Below, piece by piece: positions 1 through 8,432 of a DNA stretch of 64,000 nt. The DNA is taken from assembly GCA_050015495.1 (NCBI GenBank), contig JBEKBH010000008.1, positions 62,001 to 126,000 on the forward strand, written 5' to 3'. The notes under the pieces were generated by a model. The model was not told where the DNA came from and did not search any database. It saw nothing but the letters and a program-made list of their open reading frames with translations. The stretch comes from Palsa-1439 sp050015495 (GTDB lineage Bacteria; Verrucomicrobiota; Verrucomicrobiia; Palsa-1439). Numbering within the stretch: the first letter of the stretch is position 1; the number at the start of each line of letters is the position of its first letter. The position numbers and the translations under genes are program-made.

Positions 1-2484
1 GCGAGCAAACAGCATCCCATCGCCCTCGCGTGCGTGTACAGCAAGGATGGCAAGCTGGTCATCAAGTACGCCCGCGACGACGTCAAGCCGCGACGTGAAG
101 TGCCCGAGTTGTTGGGAGACGACATTGATCGCATCGAAGGCGGTCACCTGGTAGTGTATCAGCCGATTCTTCTGCAAGGAAAGAAGGCGGGCACCGTATT
201 CATCCGCGCCGATTTTCGCTGGCTCACGGACCGCTTCGTGGAAGAGCTGCGAATCGTGGCGATCATTTTGCTGCTCTCGTGGCTGGTGTCGCTGCTGCTC
301 TCCTCCCGTTTGCAAGAATTCATTTCGGCGCCGATCCTGGATCTCGTCCGCTCGGCACGAACCGTTTCGGAAACCCGCGATTACTCCGTGCGCGCCGTCA
401 AGTCCTCCACCGACGAAATCGGTTTGCTGGTCGAGGAGTTCAACCAGATGCTCCAGCAGATTCAGCGGCAGGACGAGGCGTTGCGGACCTCGAAAGAGAA
501 GGCGGAGTCCGCCACCCGCGCCAAGAGCGAGTTCCTGGCGAACATGAGCCATGAGATTCGCACGCCGATGAACGGAATCATCGGGATGGCCGACCTGGCG
601 TTGGACACCCAGCTGTCACCGGACCAGCGGGAATACCTCACGACCGTCAGGCTCTCCGCGGAGACGCTGCTCCAGTTGATCAACGATATCCTGGACTTCT
701 CCAAGATCGAGGCCGGAAAGCTCGAACTCGATCCCATTGACTTCCGTCTGCGCGACAACCTGGGGGATACGCTCAAGACCCTGGCGGTTCGCGCCCACCA
801 GAAAGGCCTCGAATTGGCGGCGCACGTCCTCCCGGAGGTGCCGGACGAACTGGTCGGCGACCCGGTCCGCCTGCGTCAAATCATCGTCAATCTCATCGGC
901 AACGCGATCAAATTCACCGAACGGGGTGAGGTGGTCGTTCAGGTCGCCGTGGATGGACAGGAAGGGGACGATCTCTGCCTGCATTTTGCCGTCAGCGATA
1001 CAGGCATCGGCATTCCCGCGGACAAGCAGAGCGTGATCTTCGAAGCGTTCGCGCAAGCCGACGGTTCGACCACGCGCAAATACGGCGGCACGGGCCTAGG
1101 GTTGGCCATCTCCTCTCAATTGGTCAAGATGATGGGCGGTCGGATCTGGGTCGAAAGCGAAGTCGGTACGGGCAGCACGTTTCATTTCACGGCGCGGATG
1201 CGCCCCTCGAAGGAGCTTCCACCGAGGTTGACCTCACAGCGGGCCAACCTGGAAGGTCTCCCGGTGTTGGTGGTTGACGACAATGCCACCAGTCGTCGCA
1301 TTCTGGAGGAGATCCTGCGCCACTGGCACGCAAACCCTGTGATCGCCAGCAGCGCGGCCGCCGCATTTGCGGGAATCAAGAAGGCCCGGGCTCGCGGAGA
1401 ACCATTCCGAGTGGTCCTGCTGGATTGCCTGATGCCCGATACTGACGGGTTCGGTCTGGCCGAACAGATTCGCCAGGACCCGGATCTGGCCTCAACGAAG
1501 TTGATCATGTTGTCCTCGGCGGGGCGGGCCAGCGTCGCTTCGCGATGCCGGGAAATGGGACTGGCGGGTTACCTGACCAAGCCGGTCAAGCAGTCGGAGC
1601 TTTTCGATGCCATCACGGTGGCGCTGGGGAACCAGGGCCGGTCGATTGCGCCACCGGCGGCAGCGGCTAGGCCATCCGGGTCGGGCGCGTCTCGCAAGTT
1701 GCGCGTGCTGCTGGCGGAGGACAACGCTGTCAACCAGCGGTTGGTCGTCAAGTTGATGGAAAAGCAGGGACACTCACTGGTGGCCGTCAACAACGGCGTG
1801 GAAGCCCTCGACGTGTTGGAGCGGGAAACGTTTGACGTGGTCCTCATGGACGTGCAGATGCCCGAGATGGGCGGGTTCGAGGCCACGGCGCGCATTCGCG
1901 AGCGCGAGAAGTCCAGCGGCCAACACGTTCCGGTGATTGCGATGACAGCCCATGCGTTGAAGGGGGACCGTGAGCGATGCCTGGAAGCGGGGATGGACGC
2001 CTACGTGTCGAAGCCCATCCAGGCCGCGTTGTTGTTCGAGACGATCGACAGCCTGGTGCCCAACCCGTCGCAGGCGGCCAGCGTGCCGGAAAAACTTCCC
2101 GAGGATGAAGCGGCGCCCGCAGCAGGCGCCAAGGTCTTCGATTACGAGTCTGCCCTGGCCATGCTCGATGGTGACACAGAACTTTTCAGCGAACTGGTGG
2201 GATTGTTCACGACCGAGTCGGTCGAATTGCTCAACCAGATTCGCGAGTCCATTGCCCGGTGTGATGCGAAACTTTTGGAAAGGTCGGCGCACTCGTTGAA
2301 AGGGTCAACCGCCGCCTTTAGCGCCGAGTCCGCGCGCGCCGTGGCCGAACGATTGGAGGGCATGGGAGCCTGCGGTGAGTTTGGCGGGGCTGACGTCGTC
2401 GCGGCCGAATTGCGGGAGGAAATCACGCGACTGACCCGGGCGCTCTCGGAGTATCGGAAGGAGGGTGCCGCGTGCGAATCTTGA
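1..2484 (+). CDS. Hybrid sensor histidine kinase with two receiver domains and HPt (5' end outside window)
   Basis: The reading frame is open from the first base, so the N-terminus lies upstream; residues are counted here from the GTG at 34. A short extracytoplasmic tail resembling the end of a CHASE8-type sensor region (about 1-65) is followed by a membrane segment (about 73-91), HAMP (92-145), a HisKA domain with phosphoacceptor His173 in 'SHEIRTPMNG', an HATPase domain with an N-box near 286-290, 'DTGIGI' at 322 and 'GGTGLGL' at 351, a first receiver (D464 in 'LLDCLMP'), a second receiver (D606 in 'LMDVQMP') and a C-terminal HPt domain (His753 in 'SAHSLKGS'). This is the BarA/TorS type of phosphorelay kinase. 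The next gene overlaps by 13 bases and encodes a likely output partner. The signal sensed cannot be told from the fragment. Confidence 0.95.
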   Translation, partial: ASKQHPIALACVYSKDGKLVIKYARDDVKPRREVPELLGDDIDRIEGGHLVVYQPILLQGKKAGTVFIRADFRWLTDRFVEELRIVAIILLLSWLVSLLLSSRLQEFISAPILDLVRSARTVSETRDYSVRAVKSSTDEIGLLVEEFNQMLQQIQRQDEALRTSKEKAESATRAKSEFLANMSHEIRTPMNGIIGMADLALDTQLSPDQREYLTTVRLSAETLLQLINDILDFSKIEAGKLELDPIDFRLRDNLGDTLKTLAVRAHQKGLELAAHVLPEVPDELVGDPVRLRQIIVNLIGNAIKFTERGEVVVQVAVDGQEGDDLCLHFAVSDTGIGIPADKQSVIFEAFAQADGSTTRKYGGTGLGLAISSQLVKMMGGRIWVESEVGTGSTFHFTARMRPSKELPPRLTSQRANLEGLPVLVVDDNATSRRILEEILRHWHANPVIASSAAAAFAGIKKARARGEPFRVVLLDCLMPDTDGFGLAEQIRQDPDLASTKLIMLSSAGRASVASRCREMGLAGYLTKPVKQSELFDAITVALGNQGRSIAPPAAAARPSGSGASRKLRVLLAEDNAVNQRLVVKLMEKQGHSLVAVNNGVEALDVLERETFDVVLMDVQMPEMGGFEATARIREREKSSGQHVPVIAMTAHALKGDRERCLEAGMDAYVSKPIQAALLFETIDSLVPNPSQAASVPEKLPEDEAAPAAGAKVFDYESALAMLDGDTELFSELVGLFTTESVELLNQIRESIARCDAKLLERSAHSLKGSTAAFSAESARAVAERLEGMGACGEFGGADVVAAELREEITRLTRALSEYRKEGAACES

Positions 2485-3101
2485 TCGCCGAAGACGACGC
2501 GGTGCCGCGCCATCTGCTGCAAACCACCCTCACCAAATGGGGTTACGAGGTTATCAGCACCACGGACGGGATGCAGGCCTTGGACGCGCTGAGTCGGCCC
2601 GACGCGCCGTCGTTGGCGATCCTGGACTGGATGATGCCGGGCCTGGATGGCGCGGAAGTGTGCCGTCGGGCGCGGAGCTTGAGAACCGACCGGCTGCTGT
2701 ACATCGTTCTGCTTACGTCCAAGGGAAGCAAGGAAGACGTTGTCCATGGTCTTACGGCGGGAGCGGATGATTACATTGTCAAGCCGTTCGATCGCTCGGA
2801 ATTGAAGGCGCGGATCAATGTCGGCGAACGCATTCTCCGTCTGCAAGCGGAACTGGCGGCCCGCGTCAAAGAGTTGGAACTCGCGCTGACCAACGTCAAA
2901 CTGTTACAGGGATTATTGCCCATCTGCTGCTACTGCAAGAGAATCCGCAACGACCAGAACTACTGGCAGCAGGTGGACACCTACATTTCCGACCACTCGG
3001 AGGCGCAGTTCACCCACGGTATCTGTCCGGAATGCCGCGACAAAATCGTGAAACCGGAGTTGGAGCGGCTGAAAATTGGCGAGCCTGCCATTCGCAGCTG
3101 A
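2472..3101 (+). CDS. Response regulator with C-terminal cysteine motif
   Basis: This 209-residue protein starts at a GTG inside the end of the kinase gene. Residues 1-120 form a receiver domain with acidic pocket E7/D8/D9, phosphoacceptor D52 ('AILDWMMPG') and the Lys of 'IVKPFD'. A helical linker follows (about 125-150), then a short tail with the cysteine pairs 'CCYC' and 'CPEC', separated by a conserved-looking 'YWQQVDTYISDHSEAQFTHG' stretch. The same tail occurs at the end of many PAS or receiver proteins in Deltaproteobacteria and PVC bacteria; its function is not established, though the cysteines suggest metal binding. There is no DNA-binding domain, so output is probably by protein contact. 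It likely receives phosphate from the kinase upstream, with which it is translationally coupled. Confidence 0.88.
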   Translation: MRILIAEDDAVPRHLLQTTLTKWGYEVISTTDGMQALDALSRPDAPSLAILDWMMPGLDGAEVCRRARSLRTDRLLYIVLLTSKGSKEDVVHGLTAGADDYIVKPFDRSELKARINVGERILRLQAELAARVKELELALTNVKLLQGLLPICCYCKRIRNDQNYWQQVDTYISDHSEAQFTHGICPECRDKIVKPELERLKIGEPAIRS

Positions 3102-3107
3102 CGGGTC

Positions 3108-4115
3108 TCAGTGCCGGTTTCGGAGGAAGCTGGCGATCAATTCTTCTGGCGAGCACGTCGCCGTGCCGACCTTGCCGACCACCACACCCGCGGCGTGATT
3201 CGAGATTTCCGCGGCATCCACCGCATCCGCCTTCGCCGCCAGCGCCAGCACGAGGGTGGCAATGACCGTATCGCCGGCGCCGGACACGTCAAAGACTTCC
3301 TGCGCCACAGTGGGAATGTGGTGCGGTTTCTTATCAGGCCGGAACAGGCACATGCCATGTTCGCCCAGCGTGACCAGCAGGTTGCGGGGCTTCCACGTCC
3401 GCAACAACGTTTGTCCCACGCGCAGGAGGGCTTCATCGCGCAGGACGTCGTCCGCCGGTTCGCTCGGTGGCAGTCCAGCCGCCGCAAACGCCTCGGACCG
3501 ATTGGGAGTGACCGCCGTCAAACCGGCGTAGTGAAGTCGGCTGCGGGAATTCGGGTCTGCCGCCGTGATCTTGCGTGCCTGGCGCGCCGACCGTTGCATG
3601 GCATTGAGCAGCCTCTGGGACAGGAGGCCCTTGGCGTAGTCCTCAAAAATCACGGCGGAAACATTTTCCAAACGCGACTCGAACTGTTCCAACACCTTGC
3701 GCTCGATGGGGGCAGGCAGGTCGCCGCACTTTTCCCGGTCAAACCGCACCACCTGCTGGCCGTGGGCGACGATGCGGGTCTTGAGGGTCGTGGGACGGTT
3801 TGGGTCAACGATCAATCCATCCGTGTTCACGCCCTGTTGATCGAGCAAATCCCGCAGGTTTTCGCCGGTGTCGTCATCTCCCAACACGCCGAGGACGGAA
3901 ACCGACGACCCCAAGGCACGGAGGTTGCGGGCGACGTTGGCGGCGCCGCCGGGAAACAGCGATTCGCGGTTGATTTCGACCACGGGCACGGGGGCCTCGG
4001 GCGAGATCCGCGACACTTTCCCCCAGAGAAAACGATCGAGCATGACATCGCCGACGACGAGGATGCGTTGTCGCGGGACATTGGCGAGGATATGACGGAG
4101 GCGCTTGGCGTTCAT
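3108..4115 (-). CDS. hldE (kinase domain only; rfaE1/hldA type): D-glycero-beta-D-manno-heptose-7-phosphate kinase (PfkB family)
   Basis: This 335-residue PfkB-family sugar kinase resembles the N-terminal half of HldE, which phosphorylates heptose-7-phosphate at C1 on the way to ADP-heptose for the LPS core. Visible motifs are 'VVGDVMLDRFLWG' near residue 20, 'PGGAANVARNL' near 55 and the catalytic 'DVSGAGDTV' in the C-terminal third. No nucleotidyltransferase domain follows, so the second function must be a separate gene elsewhere. The start chosen is the ATG that overlaps the upstream stop as ATGA; a longer in-frame extension crosses the upstream gene and is not real. It is the last gene of a tight three-gene minus-strand operon. 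Confidence 0.88.
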   Translation of the reverse strand: MNAKRLRHILANVPRQRILVVGDVMLDRFLWGKVSRISPEAPVPVVEINRESLFPGGAANVARNLRALGSSVSVLGVLGDDDTGENLRDLLDQQGVNTDGLIVDPNRPTTLKTRIVAHGQQVVRFDREKCGDLPAPIERKVLEQFESRLENVSAVIFEDYAKGLLSQRLLNAMQRSARQARKITAADPNSRSRLHYAGLTAVTPNRSEAFAAAGLPPSEPADDVLRDEALLRVGQTLLRTWKPRNLLVTLGEHGMCLFRPDKKPHHIPTVAQEVFDVSGAGDTVIATLVLALAAKADAVDAAEISNHAAGVVVGKVGTATCSPEELIASFLRNRH

Positions 4116-5059
4116 TTGGATGCAAGTTGTTCGACGGTGGCGGCGGCCCAGAGCGGCACGAGCAATTCGTGGTGGCCGATGATGTAGTACCCGTGGCCAC
4201 CCTTGTGCGTGGGGCGGCGGACAACATTTTCCACCGAGCGATACTGGCGGATCATATCGAATGTAACAGTGGTGAAGTTCTCCACTTTGTGGCCGAGGTT
4301 GCGGGCGATGGTGAGCGCTTTCAGGAACAATTCCGGCAGGATCACCGCCGAGCCGATGTTGAACACGACGCCGCCTTCGAGCTGGGCGACCACGGACGCG
4401 AACTTTTGAAAATCGAGATAGGTGGCCTCGCCCAGCACGCCGCCATCGGTGGTGGGATGCTGATGGATGATGTCGGTGCCGATGGCAATATGGACGGTGA
4501 CCGGAATCTTGCCGGCGACGCCCTGATGCAAGATGCTCAACTCGCGGTTGCGGAACTGGCCGGTGACGATGGCTTCCCCGAGCGCGCGGCCGGCGCCCAC
4601 GCCCTGTTTCACGCCGTCGGCCAGCGCCTGGTTCATCAGGCGGCCCGTTTCGTCGATCATGCCGAAACTGCCGTCGTCGAGCCCGCGCTGGACGTCTTCG
4701 CTGGTCTCGCCGATGTAGGCCAACTCGAAGTCGTGGATGGCGCCCGCGCCGTTGAACGCGACCGCGGAGACGACGCCGCGCTTCATGAGATCGAGGAAAA
4801 TCGGGTTCAGGCCGCACTTGATGGTGTGCGCGCCCATCATCACCACGACCGGCCGGCGATTGCGGACCGCGGAAACGGTGGCGTCCACGACCGCGCGGAA
4901 ATCGTTGCCGGTGAGGATGCGCGGGAGTGACGCGAAGAACTGCGCGAGGCTGCCGCCGGGTTTCCAGGCGCTCGCCAGTTCGTCGAGGTGCACTTTGTTG
5001 GGCCGCTCGCGAATCGGGTACGTGCGCACGCGGTCGAAATCAAGCGGGGGAAACTCCAT
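4112..5059 (-). CDS. Deoxyhypusine synthase-like protein
   Basis: The 315-residue product carries 'MMGAHTIKCGLNP', 'NGAGAIHDFELA', 'GTDIIHQHPTTDGG' and 'GGVVFNIGSAVILPE'. I recognise these as hallmarks of a conserved bacterial family related in fold to deoxyhypusine synthase (NAD-binding, Rossmann-like). Bacteria do not make hypusine, and I cannot find a segment equivalent to the catalytic-lysine region of true deoxyhypusine synthase, so the reaction is unknown. It overlaps the heptose kinase by 4 bases and lies 1 base after the DUF3108 gene, which suggests an envelope-sugar role, but that is inference from position only. Confidence 0.6.
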   Translation of the reverse strand: MEFPPLDFDRVRTYPIRERPNKVHLDELASAWKPGGSLAQFFASLPRILTGNDFRAVVDATVSAVRNRRPVVVMMGAHTIKCGLNPIFLDLMKRGVVSAVAFNGAGAIHDFELAYIGETSEDVQRGLDDGSFGMIDETGRLMNQALADGVKQGVGAGRALGEAIVTGQFRNRELSILHQGVAGKIPVTVHIAIGTDIIHQHPTTDGGVLGEATYLDFQKFASVVAQLEGGVVFNIGSAVILPELFLKALTIARNLGHKVENFTTVTFDMIRQYRSVENVVRRPTHKGGHGYYIIGHHELLVPLWAAATVEQLASK

Positions 5060-5060
5060 A

Positions 5061-5912
5061 TCAGGGGGCCGGCTCGGGAGAGCCGGCGTTCAAGGCCATC
5101 GGTGTCGGGAAACTGGATGCGCCGCCAGTCTTACTGGCAGTGACGGAAGGGGCGCGGCCGGCGACGACGCTGAAGAGGACCAATCTCGCGCTACCGAATT
5201 TCATGTCGGAGTTGACGAGCAGGGGCAAATGGCGCGCGTCGTCACTGATCCAGAACCACATGCGTCCCTTGTTGGCGGAGACGATGCTGAGGGTCGGGTT
5301 GGGTTCGACGCGCAAGGCTTGGACGTCACCAAATGGTTTCACCCAAATCAATTTGCGCTCGTCGGGGCGGATGGTGACGTTGTACGTCGAGATGTCGGCG
5401 CTGATGGCGAACATCTGGTCGGAATCCAGCATGAGTTTCCTCGTCCGCACGACGTAGAGCGACGAAACAACATCTTGCACCGGCTGGTCAAGCAGCACGT
5501 GGCGTTGCTTGCCGTTGATGCGATTGGTGATGACGGTTTCCCTGCTGGCGTAATCGTAGTGCGACTCGGTGTTGTGATGGCGCTTGCCTTCGCTACGGTC
5601 TTCGCGATAGCGGCGCGTGAACAGGCCGTCGCAATCCAGCCAACTCTCGGCGGTGCTATTGATCGGGAACAGCGCGTCGATCAACCCGCTGGTTTTGGCC
5701 TTGGCGACCAGATGATAGCAGTCATGCCCGTCTACCGGTTCGATGCTGGCCACTTCCAAGGTCGCGCGTCCGACGACGAAGGGGCCCCAAAACACCTGGT
5801 AGGTGAGCTTTTCGCCCACGGCGAACGGAAGCGGAATGGAATCAGCATCATTAGCCAAGGCCGCGCCCGCCAACGCCACAAGCGAGACAAAAATTGCCGT
5901 CAGTTTTTTCAC
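5061..5912 (-). CDS. DUF3108 secreted protein
   Basis: Starting at the GTG at 5912 the product begins with a clear signal peptide ('VKKLTAIFVSLVALAGAALA'). An ATG at 5951 is also in frame but would put about 13 residues ahead of it; neither start has a strong ribosome-binding site. The mature part ('PFAVGEKLTYQVFWGPFVVGRATLEV' region, then a beta-rich body ending near 'FSVVAGRAPS') matches DUF3108, a periplasmic family of unknown function. The last ~30 residues are low complexity and are encoded by two palindromes that look like an inserted repetitive element. It heads the operon with the deoxyhypusine-synthase-like protein and the heptose kinase. Confidence 0.75.
   Translation of the reverse strand: MKKLTAIFVSLVALAGAALANDADSIPLPFAVGEKLTYQVFWGPFVVGRATLEVASIEPVDGHDCYHLVAKAKTSGLIDALFPINSTAESWLDCDGLFTRRYREDRSEGKRHHNTESHYDYASRETVITNRINGKQRHVLLDQPVQDVVSSLYVVRTRKLMLDSDQMFAISADISTYNVTIRPDERKLIWVKPFGDVQALRVEPNPTLSIVSANKGRMWFWISDDARHLPLLVNSDMKFGSARLVLFSVVAGRAPSVTASKTGGASSFPTPMALNAGSPEPAP
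5064..5145. repeat. Two palindromes (BIME-like) inside the 3' end of the DUF3108 gene
   Basis: A perfect 8-bp stem (GCCGGCTC, loop GGGA, GAGCCGGC) lies at 5068-5087 and a perfect 6-bp stem (GCCAGT, loop CTT, ACTGGC) at 5124-5138. The pair spans about 70 bases and encodes the low-complexity C-terminal tail of the DUF3108 protein, as expected if a repetitive palindromic unit had landed over the original stop codon. Confidence 0.6.
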
Positions 5913-6109
5913 AACGCCACAATGGGCAGAGTATAGGAACGGATTTCGCATGTTTCAACGAAAAAGGCCGAGGGACGATGTTTGTCTTTGGACACGACGG
6001 AGGTCAGGCACACTCAAAATCTTGTTGTGCGGAGAGGCGAACGACGACAGGCTGGCCCCGCTCGGAGCGGGACTTGCGCTTTTGCCCGTCCCCGCTACAC
6101 TGCGGAATC

Positions 6110-7018
6110 ATGCGAGGAACGCGACAGTTCGCGTGGATGACCGTGCTCGTCGTGGTGCTCGGGCACGGGCTGGCGCGCGGCCAGTCATCGACCAACGACG
6201 TCACGACGACCGTGAGAGATGCGGACGCTTGTGTTCGGCGACTGCAGGGGATGCACGATGAAGCGGTCAAGCTGGAAGCGGCCACGCCACCAGACCAGAT
6301 TGGTCTCGTTGATTGCCTTCACTCGCGCGTGCTGAAAATCACGGGCTTGCTCGAATTGACTCTCGACGCGCAACAGGACTTTCATACGGCGGCCAGATCG
6401 CATTCGGCAGAAGCCGCGGAAAATTACGCCAGCAGTGCAAAACTGTGCTGCGCGCGTGCGGAAAAGCTGCTGCTCGAGGCGGAGGGCTGCGCGACCAGCG
6501 CCGCGCTCAAGACCATGCCGACCACCGAAGCGCCCGCCGGAGTCACGAACAGCAGTGTCGAGATCAAAATCACGCCGAGGACAGCCGGGCTTTCGCTGGC
6601 GCAACGCGCCGTGGTACGGACACGGGAAACGTGCTTGCATCACGAGCAATTCGCGATGCTATTGGGGCGGGCGATGGATTTGAAGATGACGGACAAGGCG
6701 ACACCGGATGATTTCATGAAGCGGCTGGCAAAACTCGCCGTCGAACCGCTCCGCGGCTGGCGACCGGGCCAGTGCGTGACCGTGGACGATGTGTATGTGG
6801 CGTGCGCGCGGGCCATGAACTTGAAAGTGAAAGACCCGCAGGACCCGTTGAGCTACGGCCAGGCGTTGCGCGACGAGGGGCTGGGCGTGGACACGTTGTT
6901 GCCCGAACGCGATCCGCAGCTTGATCCGCCCTACGTGCTGGACTCCGAAGTGCGCGCGTTGCTCACGACCGGCTACGCCGCGCCACTGCCGAGTTTCCGG
7001 CGCGTCGCGCCGGATTAA
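6110..7018 (+). CDS. Secreted protein of unknown function
   Basis: The 302-residue product starts at the ATG that opens a good signal peptide ('MRGTRQFAWMTVLVVVLGHG', cleavage probably after 'ARG'). The N-terminal half is helical and rich in Ala, Glu and Cys (for example 'SSAKLCCARAEKLLLEAEGC'). The C-terminal half contains 'GWRPGQCVTVDDVYVACARAMNLK'. I recognise no family. It faces the cytosine deaminase gene and their 3' ends overlap by 4 bases. An open frame extends upstream to 5894 but lacks coding character and overlaps the DUF3108 start. Confidence 0.65.
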   Translation: MRGTRQFAWMTVLVVVLGHGLARGQSSTNDVTTTVRDADACVRRLQGMHDEAVKLEAATPPDQIGLVDCLHSRVLKITGLLELTLDAQQDFHTAARSHSAEAAENYASSAKLCCARAEKLLLEAEGCATSAALKTMPTTEAPAGVTNSSVEIKITPRTAGLSLAQRAVVRTRETCLHHEQFAMLLGRAMDLKMTDKATPDDFMKRLAKLAVEPLRGWRPGQCVTVDDVYVACARAMNLKVKDPQDPLSYGQALRDEGLGVDTLLPERDPQLDPPYVLDSEVRALLTTGYAAPLPSFRRVAPD

Positions 7019-8313
7019 GGCCTGAAGTTAATTACTTCCTTCTTCCACCCCTTCGGGCACAACACTGTCTCACTGGCCGTCGTTCGGGCGACGATTTGGC
7101 CGTTGCGGATGACGAGGAGGCGCGGGGCGATGCGGCGGAGGGCGTCGAATTCGGTTTCGGCATCGAGGAGGACGAGGTCGGCGGGATTGCCGACGGCAAT
7201 GCCGTACGTTTTGTCGGTGGCGCCGAAGGTTTTTGCCGGATTGGCTGTGATCATGTCCCACACCTGCGGAATCTCACTGGCGCCGCTCATCTGTCCGTAA
7301 TGAATCCAGACGAAGGCGACCTGCACGGGATCGCCGACACCGAGCGGGTACCACGGGTCCATGATCGAGTCATGGCCGATGCCGACGTTGACGCCGGCGG
7401 CGAGGAGTTCCTTGACGCGGGTATGGCCGCGGCGTTTCGGGTACGTATCGAACCGGCCTTGCAGGACGGAGTTGTCGCAGGGATTGGTGACCATGTGGAG
7501 GCCGGCGCGTTTGATGAGGCGGATAAGTTTGAAGGCGTAGGCATTGTCCACGCTGTGCATCGAGGTCGTGTGGCTGGCGGTGACGCGTCCGCCCAGGCCG
7601 CGCTTGATCGTCTCGGCGGCGAGAACCTCGGTGAAGCGCGAGTGGGGGTCATCGGTCTCATCGATGTGCAGGTCGAGTTTCGCTTGGAATTGCTGGGCGA
7701 GGTCGCAGGCGAATTTCACGTCGGCCACGCCGTCGTCGCGGGTCATTTCATGGTGCGGGATGCCGCCGACGATGTCGCAGCCGAGTTCCATGGCCTGTTC
7801 CATCAGGCGCTCGCCGTTCGGGAACGCGTAGATGCCGTTCTGCGGAAAGGCGACAAGCTGGAGATCGACAAGCCCGGCGAAGTCCTTCTTCACTTCGAGC
7901 AGCGCTTTCACGGCGGTGAGTTCGGGATCGCAGACATCGACGTGACTGCGGATGCGGGTGACGCCGTGGGCGAGTTCCCATTTCACGGCGAGCGTGGCGC
8001 GGCGCTTGACGTCGTCGAACGTGAGCGACTTTTTGCGTTCCGCCCAAATCTCGATGCCTTCGATGAGCGTACCGGTTTGGTTGAAGCGCGGCTGCCCGAC
8101 CGTGAGCACGGCGTCGAGGTGAACATGGATGTCCGTAAAGGGCGGGGAAACGAGTTTGCCCCTCTCGGATCGGGACGAGCCGGCGCAGTCGATCACTTGA
8201 CGCGGACGCGCGGTGATCTTCGGAGCGATTTTGGCGATGAGACCGCCGTTGATGGCGATATCGACGGTTTGGTCGTGACCGCGTACGCGAGCGTTGCGAA
8301 GAATCAGGTCCAT
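7015..8313 (-). CDS. codA: Cytosine deaminase (amidohydrolase superfamily)
   Basis: The 432-residue protein aligns over its whole length with E. coli CodA as I know it, a cytoplasmic metal-dependent enzyme that deaminates cytosine to uracil for pyrimidine salvage. Metal ligands are visible: H63 and H65 in 'DIHVHLD', H216 and E219 in 'HIDETDD', H248 in 'ASHTTSMHS' and D315 in 'GIGHDS'. Substrate-region motifs 'GQPRFNQTGTLIEGIEIWAE' and 'LQGRFDTYPKRRG' are kept. A short extra segment (about residues 45-51) sits just before the first metal motif. No codB permease is adjacent. A GGAGG precedes the ATG, and a TACAAT hexamer on the minus strand (8332-8337) is a plausible -10 box. Confidence 0.93.
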   Translation of the reverse strand: MDLILRNARVRGHDQTVDIAINGGLIAKIAPKITARPRQVIDCAGSSRSERGKLVSPPFTDIHVHLDAVLTVGQPRFNQTGTLIEGIEIWAERKKSLTFDDVKRRATLAVKWELAHGVTRIRSHVDVCDPELTAVKALLEVKKDFAGLVDLQLVAFPQNGIYAFPNGERLMEQAMELGCDIVGGIPHHEMTRDDGVADVKFACDLAQQFQAKLDLHIDETDDPHSRFTEVLAAETIKRGLGGRVTASHTTSMHSVDNAYAFKLIRLIKRAGLHMVTNPCDNSVLQGRFDTYPKRRGHTRVKELLAAGVNVGIGHDSIMDPWYPLGVGDPVQVAFVWIHYGQMSGASEIPQVWDMITANPAKTFGATDKTYGIAVGNPADLVLLDAETEFDALRRIAPRLLVIRNGQIVARTTASETVLCPKGWKKEVINFRP

Positions 8314-8326
8314 GGCGCCTCCGTTG

Positions 8327-8346
8327 GCGGCATTGTAACGGGCGGA
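8327..8346. repeat. 20-bp exact repeat, copy 1 (codA upstream region)
   Basis: GCGGCATTGTAACGGGCGGA occurs here and again at 10283-10302, in both cases followed by a purine-rich GGAAG stretch. Read on the minus strand it contains TACAAT, here suitably placed as the codA -10 element. Confidence 0.7.
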
Positions 8347-8432
8347 AGAGGAAGCGGAAGTCTATTTTGCGGAACCCGGCGCGTGAAATCGACAATTGAC
8401 CGTCTCGCTTCGACCTGAGACCCTTACCGGGA

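Noticed and set aside
4737..5936. Long plus-strand frame opposite the DUF3108 and deoxyhypusine-synthase-like genes
   Set aside because: It is antisense to two well-supported genes and its product has no recognisable motif; high G+C produces such mirror frames.
7015..8313. Extra ~7 residues in codA before the metal motif as a repeat insertion
   Set aside because: The DNA there (CTCGGATCGGGACGAG) is only weakly palindromic and I find no exact second copy, so a normal loop difference is as likely.
7096..8418. Long plus-strand frame over codA
   Set aside because: Antisense to a gene with full motif support.
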